Shown here in pieces: positions 43,116 through 52,039 of a DNA stretch of 64,000 nucleotides; position 1 is the stretch's first letter; each line of letters begins with the position of its first letter. Source of the DNA: Bacillus sp. WMMC1349 (GTDB lineage Bacteria; Bacillota; Bacilli; Bacillales; Bacillaceae); the NCBI RefSeq assembly GCF_013155385.1, contig NZ_JABJUQ010000007.1, forward strand, positions 249,001-313,000. The letters are read 5' to 3'. The position numbers were made by a program, and so were the translations under genes. The notes beneath the pieces were generated by a model. The model did not search any database. It was not told where the DNA came from and saw only the letters and a program-made list of their open reading frames with translations.

Positions 43116-44020
43116 GAAGTCATCATCTCAATAAAGATATTTTCCAATCGTTGTTCTGATTTTTCGATGTTAGTGATGTTGATCTGATGACTATTTAATT
43201 TATTTTTTATCTGATTGATCTCATCTTCTGTACAGGTGATTTTTAACGTTTTAGAACTGATTTTTTGTAAATGGTAAGAGCCGTTCAATAAATGATATGC
43301 TTTTGTAGCATCTGGTGAAGTAATGGTCCAAATTGATTTTTTTAGAAGTTCTTTAATATTTCCTTGCCATTTTGTCACACCTTCATTGATCATCACTAAA
43401 CGGTTACAAATAATCTGCAAATCGTCTAACAGATGACTTGAAATAAAAAAAGTAATCCCTTTTTCTCGTTGCAATGTTAAAATGAATTCTCTTAAAAACT
43501 TCATTCCCATAGGATCTAAACCATTTGCTGGTTCATCCAAAATGATAATTTCAGGGTTGCCAAGTAATGCTTGGGCAATTCCTAATCGCTGCTTCATCCC
43601 AAGAGAATATGTTCTCACCTTGTCATCTGCTCTCTGATGAAGATCGACAATTCTCAAAACTTCATCGACTTTTTCTAATCTTTTATTTTTAGCAACTGTA
43701 GGATGCAATTTAATTAGATTCAGTAAATTTTTCCTTCCGCTCATATAGTCAAAGAAAATCGGGGATTCCACAATTGCACCCACTTTGCTAAGTGCTTTTT
43801 CGCGCTCATTAACAACAGAGTGATTGAGTATCTTTATTTCACCATTAGTTGGACAGACTAACCCGGTTAAAATCCTGATAAAGGTTGTTTTACCAGAACC
43901 ATTGGGACCAAGAAATCCGCATACATCACCTTGATAAAGGTCAAAGTTAATATTCTGCAACAGCTTACGTCCTTTAATACGTTTGGAGATACCTTTTACT
44001 TCAACCACTTTGTTATGCAT
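43112..44020 (-). CDS. ABC transporter ATP-binding protein (LanF/BcrA-like)
   Basis: A 302-aa ATPase: Walker A GFLGPNGSGKTTFIRIL, signature YSLGMKQRLGIAQALLG, Walker B IIILDEPANGLDPMG, switch FFISSHLLDDLQ. AAGGAGG before ATG 44020; the longer frame to 44074 is unlikely. First gene of the leftward cluster, with two permeases after it: probable export or immunity against a membrane-active peptide. Confidence 0.9.
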   Translation of the reverse strand: MHNKVVEVKGISKRIKGRKLLQNINFDLYQGDVCGFLGPNGSGKTTFIRILTGLVCPTNGEIKILNHSVVNEREKALSKVGAIVESPIFFDYMSGRKNLLNLIKLHPTVAKNKRLEKVDEVLRIVDLHQRADDKVRTYSLGMKQRLGIAQALLGNPEIIILDEPANGLDPMGMKFLREFILTLQREKGITFFISSHLLDDLQIICNRLVMINEGVTKWQGNIKELLKKSIWTITSPDATKAYHLLNGSYHLQKISSKTLKITCTEDEINQIKNKLNSHQINITNIEKSEQRLENIFIEMMTS

Positions 44021-44233
44021 GATTAAGTCCTCCTTGTTTAAATCAATGATATTGATATCATACAAGGTGAACATAACGAAAATCTAAACAATGTCTTAAA
44101 AAACAATTAAATATGATAAAGGTAATTAAGAGGAAAAAAAGGGGGATGCTCTTCTATTAAGACATAAACTGAGTTATTTCCCGAGAAATATAAGAAAAAC
44201 CGATAAGACTGTCGATGAATTATCCAAAAAAAT

Positions 44234-44268
44234 AGGGTGGAAAAATATGAGATATATTTCTCCGCCCG
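44234..44268 (-). terminator. terminator of the 675-residue protein gene
   Basis: On the minus strand GGGCGGAGAAATAT pairs with ATATTTTTCCACCC (one mismatch), followed by TATTTTTTT. Confidence 0.75.
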
Positions 44269-44274
44269 TTTTAT

Positions 44275-46302
44275 TTAATCCCATCTATCAATTTTAATGA
44301 ATCTAGTAGAAAGTTTATCTGTTACTCTTAATGTTAAATCCCAAGGATGATCCATTGAGTAGCCAATACCACACGCACTTGCTTTATCAGCATTAGCAAT
44401 AGGAGTTTGGGCAGTGTATGCTTCAAGTGTTCTTCTGATAGGTCTTAAATCAGCCTTAAGCGTTTCGTTAAAGAAGCCTCTGCCTTTTCCTTCTGATAGA
44501 TCCTTCACACCTTCTAATAAGAAGAAAATATGTTGACCTATAGCATAAACTGGATTCTCACCCCAAAGGTTAGGGGAAGTTGTGATCCCTCTCACCTTTA
44601 CAAAGCTATTCGTTTCAACGCTCCATGAATCATTAGAAGATATATGTTGGATTACTGGTTGTTGCCCTTTTTTGTAAACGAAATCGAATACATCAGGATG
44701 ACTACGATAGCCAGTGTTGCCAGCAGTACCAATGTGAGTATAAATCTTACCATTGATCTCTAATTCTACTTTATAAGGCGTGCTTCCATTTCCACGCTCA
44801 GCATAATTTTCAACAAAGAAGCGATAACGTCCTTCCGGAGCATTGCTTGTCCAGCGAATGTTTTCTACAGGAGCAGAATTACGGTGGTCTCCACCATTCA
44901 TATCAATATCCAAATAACCTCCACATCTCCCGTTTTTGCTACCGTAGTAAATGTGTTCACCATATGGTGTAATGCAGTGTATATCAAGATCAGTATACCC
45001 TTCCCATATGAGGGAAGCACGAATTTCATTATTTTCATAACGTCCGCCGGCTTCCTCGACACGTCTTCTGATCTCACCATCAATACCACCGTGGTAATAC
45101 CAAGAGAATGTATTCTCCCAACTTAGAATATGTGGTGCATGATCATCAGCAGCCGTAACTAAAGCCATTAATCTACTAGGGTGATCGACTAAGGCTTCAA
45201 TGTTTTGTACGGTTGGTAATACAGTGCGTTTGAATTTTTCCCAAGTCATGACTGTGTTTGGAACAGTCATTTTATGAGCAGGTTGCTTTAACTCTGGGGT
45301 AATGTGGCCAAATACCCCGGCAGACTGGGGCGTTTTGCTAAACCCTCTGTTTTGCCATAAGAAAGAAGGGATTTCTTCGTACAAAGCATATCGTCTTTTT
45401 AATGATTCAGAGATGCCCAGCTTTTCAACAACTCGTTCTGCTTCAAGAATAGCACTAGCAGACGGACCTTGTTGAGAGCGCATGTAATGAGCGGGATCCA
45501 TCTTTTCTTTGAAACGTCGGGCAATCAGGTCAGTTGATAAACCGTCTTCAATATCATTTAGTAATGAACCTAATACACTGCTTCGAACACTAGTGAAACC
45601 TTCAGGAGCTGTAGCTGCTAACAACCAAATAAGGGCTTCTCTTCTATGAGAACTTTGAATAGCTTCTACTTTTTCGATAGATTGTTTAAACCATTCAGCC
45701 ATTGGTCTTACTCTTTCTCCGCGATATAGAGTACCTGAATGAATGAAAGTCAATGCCTTATCAACTGTATCAGTAGAATAAGAAATGAAAGCAGTTGTTA
45801 GTGTTTCAAATTGTTGTTTCTTTTCAGCCATTGCTTGATGAGCATTTTTTAGCATAGAGCGATTCGTCATCTCTCTTGGAAGCTCTAATGCAAGGTGAGT
45901 CCATTGACCGGTACGTGGAGTCCCTAATCTCTTTTCATCAGGTAAGAAAACACCATTTACTCGTGCATTTATGACTGCTTCTTTCATTGCTTTAACAGCT
46001 GGAATGAAGAATGTTGGTGTATGGTCAACATCCCAAATGACAGAGTGTGTCCGACCAGTGTCATCAATCGTAACAAGATGACCGTAGCGATTAATAAACC
46101 GGCGACATTCAGAACAAGTGTAATGCTGTCTAGCTTCAACAGGAATGTTCGCTAAGTACAAATCGTACAAATTTTTCACATCTGTTTTAAATAATTTTTT
46201 ACTGCCAGCTATTGATTTAGTGAAGAATATGTTAATATCCTGTTTAAACTGTAGAGAGCCATCTCTTTTACTGTCTTCGGTCGTGTATATGTAGTTGGTC
46301 AT
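44275..46302 (-). CDS. 675-residue protein with zinc-ribbon-like N-terminus and YfaP/DUF2135-like domain
   Basis: Role unknown. Residues ~55-75 hold HYTCSECRRFINRYGH, a two-cysteine metal-like motif that may pair with His later. Residues ~75-390 are mainly helical and unassigned. Residues ~425-545 look like a YfaP/DUF2135-type beta domain: ASLIWEGYTDLDIHCITPYG, then IYYGSKNGRCGGYLDIDMNG and the NIRWTSNAPEGRYRFFVENY pattern of extracellular-type beta sandwiches. The last ~100 residues end in LRVTDKLSTRFIKIDRWD. No signal peptide. Strong AAAGGAG start and own terminator: a single-gene unit between exporters and glcDF. Similar proteins may occur in phages. Confidence 0.7.
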   Translation of the reverse strand: MTNYIYTTEDSKRDGSLQFKQDINIFFTKSIAGSKKLFKTDVKNLYDLYLANIPVEARQHYTCSECRRFINRYGHLVTIDDTGRTHSVIWDVDHTPTFFIPAVKAMKEAVINARVNGVFLPDEKRLGTPRTGQWTHLALELPREMTNRSMLKNAHQAMAEKKQQFETLTTAFISYSTDTVDKALTFIHSGTLYRGERVRPMAEWFKQSIEKVEAIQSSHRREALIWLLAATAPEGFTSVRSSVLGSLLNDIEDGLSTDLIARRFKEKMDPAHYMRSQQGPSASAILEAERVVEKLGISESLKRRYALYEEIPSFLWQNRGFSKTPQSAGVFGHITPELKQPAHKMTVPNTVMTWEKFKRTVLPTVQNIEALVDHPSRLMALVTAADDHAPHILSWENTFSWYYHGGIDGEIRRRVEEAGGRYENNEIRASLIWEGYTDLDIHCITPYGEHIYYGSKNGRCGGYLDIDMNGGDHRNSAPVENIRWTSNAPEGRYRFFVENYAERGNGSTPYKVELEINGKIYTHIGTAGNTGYRSHPDVFDFVYKKGQQPVIQHISSNDSWSVETNSFVKVRGITTSPNLWGENPVYAIGQHIFFLLEGVKDLSEGKGRGFFNETLKADLRPIRRTLEAYTAQTPIANADKASACGIGYSMDHPWDLTLRVTDKLSTRFIKIDRWD

Positions 46303-46377
46303 ATGATTCTCTCCTTTGAATTGACCTGAATCTCCTTATTTTAAGTGATTTTCTTAATGAAGAAAAGACATTACCAT

Positions 46378-47709
46378 CTAGCTTGTTGATCTATGATAAG
46401 CCTCCAACAACAACTCTGCCAGATGAACAGCTCTCATTTGTTTTGAAAGACCTGCGCGTTTGATCCCAAGCTGCATCTGTAAAAGACAACCAGGATTAGC
46501 GGTGACAATAGTTGTCGCCTCAGTCGATTTAACTGTTTTCATTTTGGAGTCAAGTATTTTCATTGACATTTGTGATTCGACAATGTTGTAAATACCGGCT
46601 GAGCCGCAGCAACTGTCTGCATGATTCATTTCTCGATATTCAATTCCTTCAATACTGTGGAGCAGGCGGCGGGGTTCGGCAAATGTTTTCATCACATTTC
46701 GTAAATGGCATGAATCTTGATATGTTACAACCTGGTTTGGCAGTTGAAGTTTTTGTTCCTGAAAATTTAATTCTAAAAGGATGGAGGAAAAATCTCTTAG
46801 TTTATGAACAAACGACTTTGCACGCTGTTGCCATTCAGCGTCGGTTTTCAAGAGATGGTCATACTCACTTAAAAATGCTCCACAACCTCCTGCATTTGTG
46901 ATGATATAGTCAACATGTAAGTTTTCAAATGCTTGAATATTTTGCTTTGCCAACAGAATGGCTTGTCTTTTCTCACCACTATGACCGTGTAAGGCCCCAC
47001 AGCATGCTTGCTGTTTTGGGATGATGATCTCACATCCTGATATTTGTAGCAGTTTAATCGTTGCCTGATTGGTATTGAAAAACAATGTGTCCATTAAGCA
47101 ACCAGTGAAAAATGCAGCGCGCTTTTTGCGCTTACCGGCCGCAGGAAGGAGTTCAGGTCGTTTTTTGACCTGTTTCATTTTCGGGATGCTGGGCAGAACA
47201 CTTTCCAGTCCGGCAAGATGTTCAGGCAGAATGCGAAGAATGCCTGTTTTTCGTACGGCGGTTTGTAGGCCTGAGCGCTGATAGATACCGATCATCCCTG
47301 TCAGTGCCCGAATTCGTTGTTGATGTGGAAACAGCCCTTTAAATATAAGATGTCGAAGTAATTTTGTGGGAAATGAGTGCTTCTTGTTTTGGTTCAAAAT
47401 ATCACGGGTTTCCTCTAATAAATGCCCATAGTTAACACCTGATGGACATACAGGTTCACAAGCACGACAGCCAAGGCACAGCTCAAGGGAGCGTTCCACA
47501 TCTTCATCAGGTTCAATCACACCATCAACGACTGCTTTCATCAGCGCGATCCGTCCGCGTGGTGAGTGGCTTTCTTGAAAGCCTGATTCTATGTATGTAG
47601 GACATGATGGTAGACAGAAGCCGCAACGCATACAATGAAGGAGTTCTTCTTCATCAAGCCGTTCCTGAAATTGCTGTTGAATGGCTTCTTTTTCTGTACT
47701 TGTTGTCAT
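46378..47709 (-). CDS. glcF: glycolate oxidase iron-sulfur subunit
   Basis: A 443-aa protein (B. subtilis YsfD/GlcF is about this size). Two 4Fe-4S sites: CMRCGFCLPSCPTY and CLGCRACEPVCPSG near the N-terminus, then two CCG domains (FTGCLMDTLFF...CCGALHGHSG and SCHLRNV...DSCCGSAGIYN). It passes electrons from the flavin subunit to the respiratory chain. Coupled to glcD by an ATGA overlap. Confidence 0.92.
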   Translation of the reverse strand: MTTSTEKEAIQQQFQERLDEEELLHCMRCGFCLPSCPTYIESGFQESHSPRGRIALMKAVVDGVIEPDEDVERSLELCLGCRACEPVCPSGVNYGHLLEETRDILNQNKKHSFPTKLLRHLIFKGLFPHQQRIRALTGMIGIYQRSGLQTAVRKTGILRILPEHLAGLESVLPSIPKMKQVKKRPELLPAAGKRKKRAAFFTGCLMDTLFFNTNQATIKLLQISGCEIIIPKQQACCGALHGHSGEKRQAILLAKQNIQAFENLHVDYIITNAGGCGAFLSEYDHLLKTDAEWQQRAKSFVHKLRDFSSILLELNFQEQKLQLPNQVVTYQDSCHLRNVMKTFAEPRRLLHSIEGIEYREMNHADSCCGSAGIYNIVESQMSMKILDSKMKTVKSTEATTIVTANPGCLLQMQLGIKRAGLSKQMRAVHLAELLLEAYHRSTS

Positions 47710-49121
47710 CTTGTCATCACCAGCCGTTTCCGAGATGATTTTGCGAACATCTTGCCAGGGTTCATGATATTATTTGGGTCAAAAGCATGCTTGATTGCTT
47801 TCATGGCGGCAATTCCAGATTCGCCGAGTTTCAGTTCCAAGTAAGGGGCTTTCATGACACCGACCCCATGTTCTCCGGTAATTGTCCCGCCAAGTTCAAC
47901 GGCTTTTTCGAATATTTCTGCAAAAGCTAGTTCGACACGCTTCATTTCTTCATTGTTCCGTAAGTCTGTCGTACATGTTGGGTGGAGGTTTCCATCTCCT
48001 GCATGACCAAACGTACAAATGGTAATTTGATGTTTTTCGGCAATACTGTTAATTGCCGTTACCATTTTGGCAATTTCTGAACGGGGAACTGTAGCATCTT
48101 CTAAGATCGTTGTCGGTTTTAAACGGGCCAAGGCTGACAGTGCTGTTCGGCGGGCATTGCGGAGTTTTTCTGCTTCATCCTCTGTTTGTGCTGTCTCGAC
48201 AGATAGTGCATGTCCTTGTTTGCATATTTCCTCAATCTTCTTAATATCGCGGTCAACTGTTTCAGCATCTCCATCTTGCTCAATGAGAAGCACGGCTTTA
48301 GCATGAACCGGAAGACCGATGTTGGAGTAATCTTCAATGACCTGAATGGTTGGTTGATCAAGAAATTCGAGTGTTGCTGGAATGATTTTCGAAGAAATAA
48401 TATTTGAGACTGACTGGGCTGCGGAACCAATATTTTGGTAAAGAGCAAGAACGGTTTTCTTTGTTTGAGGAGCAGGAATTAATTTTAATGTCGCTTCAGT
48501 GATGACACCTAATGTCCCTTCAGAGCCAACGAACAAGCGTGTTAGATCATAGCCGGCTACATCTTTCGCTAGTTTTCCACCGGTGCGGATCATCTGACCG
48601 TTGGCTAGAACAATTTCTAAAGCAATAACATAATCTCGGGTGACTCCATACTTGAGACCGCGTAATCCACCCGAGTTTTCATTAATATTTCCGCCGATCG
48701 TCGAAATGGCAAATGAACTGGGATCAGGCGGATAAAATAAACCTATTTCCGCTGCTGCTTGAATGACGTCAATGGTGATGACTCCTGGTTGAACAGTGAT
48801 GGTTAAGTTTTCGTCATCGATTTCTAAAATTTGATTCATATGTTTAAATAGCAGGACAATTCCGCCTTCTGTCGGACATGTCCCAGCACACAAATTCGTG
48901 CCTGAACCGCGGGGAATGATCGGTATATGGAATTGACTGCAAATTTTTACAATTTGTGAAATCTCTGTTTTGTTCCGTGGTGCGATAACCGCATCAGGCA
49001 TTGATTGAAACTGTGGTGTTGCATCATAAGAATAGACAAGGCGTCCTGCATTTGAATCATCATAGTTTTCCTTACCGACAATATCGATAAGCCGAGCCTT
49101 TGTTTGAGCAGAAATCATCAT
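47706..49121 (-). CDS. glcD: glycolate oxidase FAD subunit
   Basis: A 471-aa flavoprotein: FAD-binding PCMH domain (PDAVIAPRNKTEISQIV, IPIIPRGSGTNLCAGTCP, GGNINENSGGLRGLKYG) and the FAD-oxidase C domain (CTFGHAGDGNLHPT, GTITGEHGVGVMKAPYL). It oxidises glycolate (or D-lactate) to the keto acid. AAAGGATG before ATG 49121 decides the start; the long frame to 49322 is rejected. Confidence 0.93.
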   Translation of the reverse strand: MMISAQTKARLIDIVGKENYDDSNAGRLVYSYDATPQFQSMPDAVIAPRNKTEISQIVKICSQFHIPIIPRGSGTNLCAGTCPTEGGIVLLFKHMNQILEIDDENLTITVQPGVITIDVIQAAAEIGLFYPPDPSSFAISTIGGNINENSGGLRGLKYGVTRDYVIALEIVLANGQMIRTGGKLAKDVAGYDLTRLFVGSEGTLGVITEATLKLIPAPQTKKTVLALYQNIGSAAQSVSNIISSKIIPATLEFLDQPTIQVIEDYSNIGLPVHAKAVLLIEQDGDAETVDRDIKKIEEICKQGHALSVETAQTEDEAEKLRNARRTALSALARLKPTTILEDATVPRSEIAKMVTAINSIAEKHQITICTFGHAGDGNLHPTCTTDLRNNEEMKRVELAFAEIFEKAVELGGTITGEHGVGVMKAPYLELKLGESGIAAMKAIKHAFDPNNIMNPGKMFAKSSRKRLVMTR

Positions 49122-49289
49122 TTGATCACATCCTTTACCATTTATTATACAAAAAATCGATACTCTTGAACGAATGTATGGGAAAACAATCTTTTCTCCA
49201 TCTTTCATGAAAAAAGACCAAACATGGGGCGATTTATAGTTTTTCCATGCCTGAATGAACGGGTCAGATATTGAGATAAACAGACAAAA

Positions 49290-49328
49290 AAATCTGGTGA
49301 ACCACACAAGGTAGTTCACCAAATCTTA
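49290..49328 (-). terminator. terminator of the DUF3238-like gene
   Basis: On the minus strand AGATTTGGTGAAC ... GTTCACCAGATT, a 13-bp class stem, followed by TTTTTTTG. Confidence 0.8.
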
Positions 49329-49351
49329 TGTTCTAAGAACTCTGTCTGTTG

Positions 49352-50704
49352 TTAAGAGAGTTCTGTTTTCCAAGATATTTTAGATTTTGAGAACCATAAT
49401 TCCCAGAATTCCTTTTTAGATTTTACCTCATATTGATGGATGATAATGTAGTCTCTGATCGCTGGTGTCGCTAAGTAAAATTCGTGATTTGGTGCCTTAA
49501 AGTGTTCTCCTGTAATTGTCGCTCTGTTTTTTGTTAACTTAACACGATAACTGTAGTCCGTTTTTGGATAGTAGCTGCCAAATGGATTCTCAACCGAATG
49601 GTTTAATGTCCATTCAAGAACATGACGTTTTTTTTGATGAATGACTCGCTTGATACCTGCACCGTTGATTGATTTTTTCTCTTTCACACGACGGCACTTA
49701 GAATCATAGCATCTAATGGCTTTCCCCGTTTTTTTAAACAGGGCAATACTTGTTGGTGAGTGGAATTGTGTGTTTACCTGAGCATTAGTGATAAACTTGT
49801 TTGCATAAAAATCAAAACCTCTGTTATCGCCTTTAAAGTAATATTGACGTTTATGGGCTGGGTTAGGGTCTTTGACTGATTGGTATGGAATGAATGTTGT
49901 ATAGTCCCAGCCATACATATTATCTCTAGGCAGCTTTCCTTGGGTAAATAGGTTTTCGTTTTTTATGAACCTATCTAATATTGATTTTTTTGAAGTTAAA
50001 TAGGATTCATCATTAACTGGTATATCTACAATCGTTGACAATAAGCCTTCGACACTCATCAATTCCGCTTTTTCTTTAGCGGAGAGTTGTGAATTCAACT
50101 GTTTGAATGTTTTCTCCATGTCTTTTTGCTTTTCTTTAGCTGGATCAATACGAACATGAATCGAATAGTGAAATTGCTTACCGGGTTTCACGTTCTGATC
50201 TGTGAAATTTAAATTGGTTGTTTCCGCTATTTTTTTGTTGTCCTTATATATTTCATAGATTCCATCTTTATCAGGAAGTGGATCCCAGGACAGTTGCACA
50301 GAGTCAGCGGCTGCTATCACATCTATATGGCCGTTCTCAATTTTGCTGTTCATGAATATTTCTGGGGAAGATGCTTTATTTAGAGGTGTTGGAGGTTGAT
50401 GTAAATCATTTGTTATACGAACAGAAACAACTCTTTTTAACTTCTTTTCTTGGTAAATGCCAATTTTATATTTGTCGCCAATTGTAGAGATACGTTTAGT
50501 CAGTTGATTGGAGGGCCCTTCATATAACAAAGTCCCATTTCTGAAAAACTTGTATTTATCACCTTTGTCATATACCTTTATTGTAGCTTTACCATTTTTC
50601 ACTTTAGTTTCAATATTAGCAATCTCTTTTGCATAGCTATTGCCAGTTCCAAATAAACAAAATAACAGCACAACAAACAAGGGGAGAATCATAGTTTTTT
50701 TCAT
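49352..50704 (-). CDS. secreted DUF3238-like protein with fibronectin-like domain
   Basis: A 450-aa exported protein. Signal peptide KKTMILPLFVVLLFCLFGTG ending near SYA. Residues ~25-95 form a small beta domain, and ~115-190 a fibronectin type III-like module (SVQLSWDPLPDKDGIYEIYK, KPGKQFHYSIHV). The C-terminal ~190 residues resemble DUF3238 (WDYTTFIPYQSVKDPNPAHK, YYFKGDNRGFDFYANKFITN, TGEHFKAPNHEFYLATPAIR). Function unknown; perhaps a secreted effector or wall protein. GGAGG before ATG 50704. It contains two close cysteines (CYDSKC) that could form a disulfide. Confidence 0.78.
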   Translation of the reverse strand: MKKTMILPLFVVLLFCLFGTGNSYAKEIANIETKVKNGKATIKVYDKGDKYKFFRNGTLLYEGPSNQLTKRISTIGDKYKIGIYQEKKLKRVVSVRITNDLHQPPTPLNKASSPEIFMNSKIENGHIDVIAAADSVQLSWDPLPDKDGIYEIYKDNKKIAETTNLNFTDQNVKPGKQFHYSIHVRIDPAKEKQKDMEKTFKQLNSQLSAKEKAELMSVEGLLSTIVDIPVNDESYLTSKKSILDRFIKNENLFTQGKLPRDNMYGWDYTTFIPYQSVKDPNPAHKRQYYFKGDNRGFDFYANKFITNAQVNTQFHSPTSIALFKKTGKAIRCYDSKCRRVKEKKSINGAGIKRVIHQKKRHVLEWTLNHSVENPFGSYYPKTDYSYRVKLTKNRATITGEHFKAPNHEFYLATPAIRDYIIIHQYEVKSKKEFWELWFSKSKISWKTELS

Positions 50705-50858
50705 TAAAACGCCTCCGTTCCTCAATTAAATTTTTTAAAAAAACTTTAGGTATAAATTAACTATTTTGCATATTTTTTACTTTTTAGATTATATCATACC
50801 TAATCATAATGCGAAATACAATTTTCGATATTTTTAAATTAGAGGGGTGTTTGTAATG

Positions 50859-51350
50859 GTCAATAAACTGCAAACCGCACAGCAAATTGGCGGCATTTCT
50901 GCTCACTATAAGCTCGTAATTGAACACCAAGCGAAAGATCATGGCAACGCTTTATTTGTATGGGAGGATATTGAGGTTAAAAGAAAAAGCTCTTCAGTTT
51001 GTTGGATGTCATTATGCGAAAAGCTGCAGAAAAATTTGTTTTTTTGGAGAAAAAAATGACAGATCACACCATTCAATATACATATTCACAGACTGTTCTT
51101 GGGCTTCCGCTTCCACAAACTGGTTTGTCGTGACAATGATGAGAAGCGGAGTTATAAAATACTTCCATTATTATGGTATGACAGATTCTTACTCAATCCC
51201 AAAGCGAATAGTTGACAAACAACAGATGATATCTGATTATCTTCAAGATGTGAAGTTTAGGCTTTGTATTTCAGAGTGTAGCGATCTGTTGCGTCTTGTG
51301 TATGAACCGGTTACCAGCCTGCTGATTTGTCAAAGAAAAGGGCGAGAGTA
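50859..51350 (+). pseudogene. decayed gene with several frame shifts
   Basis: GAGGGGTG and ATG 50859 start a 66-codon frame (MVNKLQTAQQIGGISAHYKL). Coding-like sequence then continues in other frames (SLLDVIMRKAAEKFVFLEKK; later RSYKILPLLWYDRFLLNPKA), each interrupted. This suggests one old gene with at least two frame shifts. I do not recognise the family; a ComK resemblance was considered and not supported. Confidence 0.35.
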
Positions 51351-51420
51351 GGTATGAAGGGAGAGGTCTATTTAAATAGCTTTCTGAGCCGGCTTTCTTG
51401 ATTGGCGTTTTTGTACATTG

Positions 51421-51590
51421 GGGGCTGTCCTGAAAGTAGTGTGGAGGGGAATTTGCTCGTTTTCCGCGGGCGATCCGTGAGCCTCCTAGGAGCTCGTTCC
51501 TTGCTGCTGAGGGGTCTCGCCTAGTTCGTTGTTCCCGCAGCAGTCTCGCAATTCCCTCTTCATGTTGATAAAGGACTTTTTAGACAGCCC
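51421..51590 (+). repeat. full-length MITE-like repeat
   Basis: 170 bp from GGGGCTGTCCTGAAAGT to ACTTTTTAGACAGCCC, imperfect terminal inverted repeats of about 16 bp. Core: TTCCGCGGGCGATCCGTGAG, GAGCTCGTTCCTTGC, GCAGTCTCGCAATTCCC. The copy abuts a truncated SdpC-like gene. No clear target duplication is seen. Confidence 0.8.
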
Positions 51591-51942
51591 TGTATTTTTT
51601 GGTTATACAATTTCTTTAGAAGTTAAATTCATTTCATTCTATAATCACGATATCAAAAAAAACGATTTTTACAAACTTCAGCAATCAATTCAATCAATGT
51701 CGCAAAGTTACACGTTTATCCAAAAGTCTGTAAATGGAGATGCTCAGTCCACCATCCACATGAGTGGAAATTGTGCTCTTCCTTTAAGTTTGATTGTTTG
51801 TGGGTACGCAGCCGTCACAATTGAAGCCGGTAAGGTGATCGCAGTTGCCTGTTTAATTGAAACTTTCGCGGTGTTGTTCACACAGCTTGCCAAAGCTCAG
51901 AGATCGGATCTTATATATATCTTAGCATCCCTCCGATTGTAG
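51591..51942 (+). pseudogene. 3' fragment of an SdpC-like antimicrobial peptide gene
   Basis: The open frame directly right of the repeat encodes ~115 residues with the layout of the C-terminal half of SdpC: IKKNDFYKLQQSIQS (B. subtilis SdpC has IKKDQPQYMDELKQSIDS, from memory) and a spacer. A hydrophobic hairpin with two cysteines follows (CALPLSLIVCGYAAVTIEAG, then VIAVACLIETFAVLFTQL). SdpC is cut to a membrane-killing peptide from this region. The signal peptide and first half are missing and no ribosome-binding site is present, so the gene is probably dead, broken near the repeat. No sdpA, sdpB or sdpI is nearby. Confidence 0.4.
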
Positions 51943-52039
51943 CAAGTTGCTTTCAAGCATAGCTTTATTATATGAATGGTGTCAAAGGAGAAAAATCCAA
52001 AATCCGGTCACGAAAAAAGCGTTTCAATCTGATAACAAG

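Noticed and set aside
50920..51351. Possible ComK-like competence regulator
   Set aside because: A few residues recall the ComK cysteine/glycine region, but the order of motifs and the C-terminal half do not fit, and the frame lacks a ribosome site.
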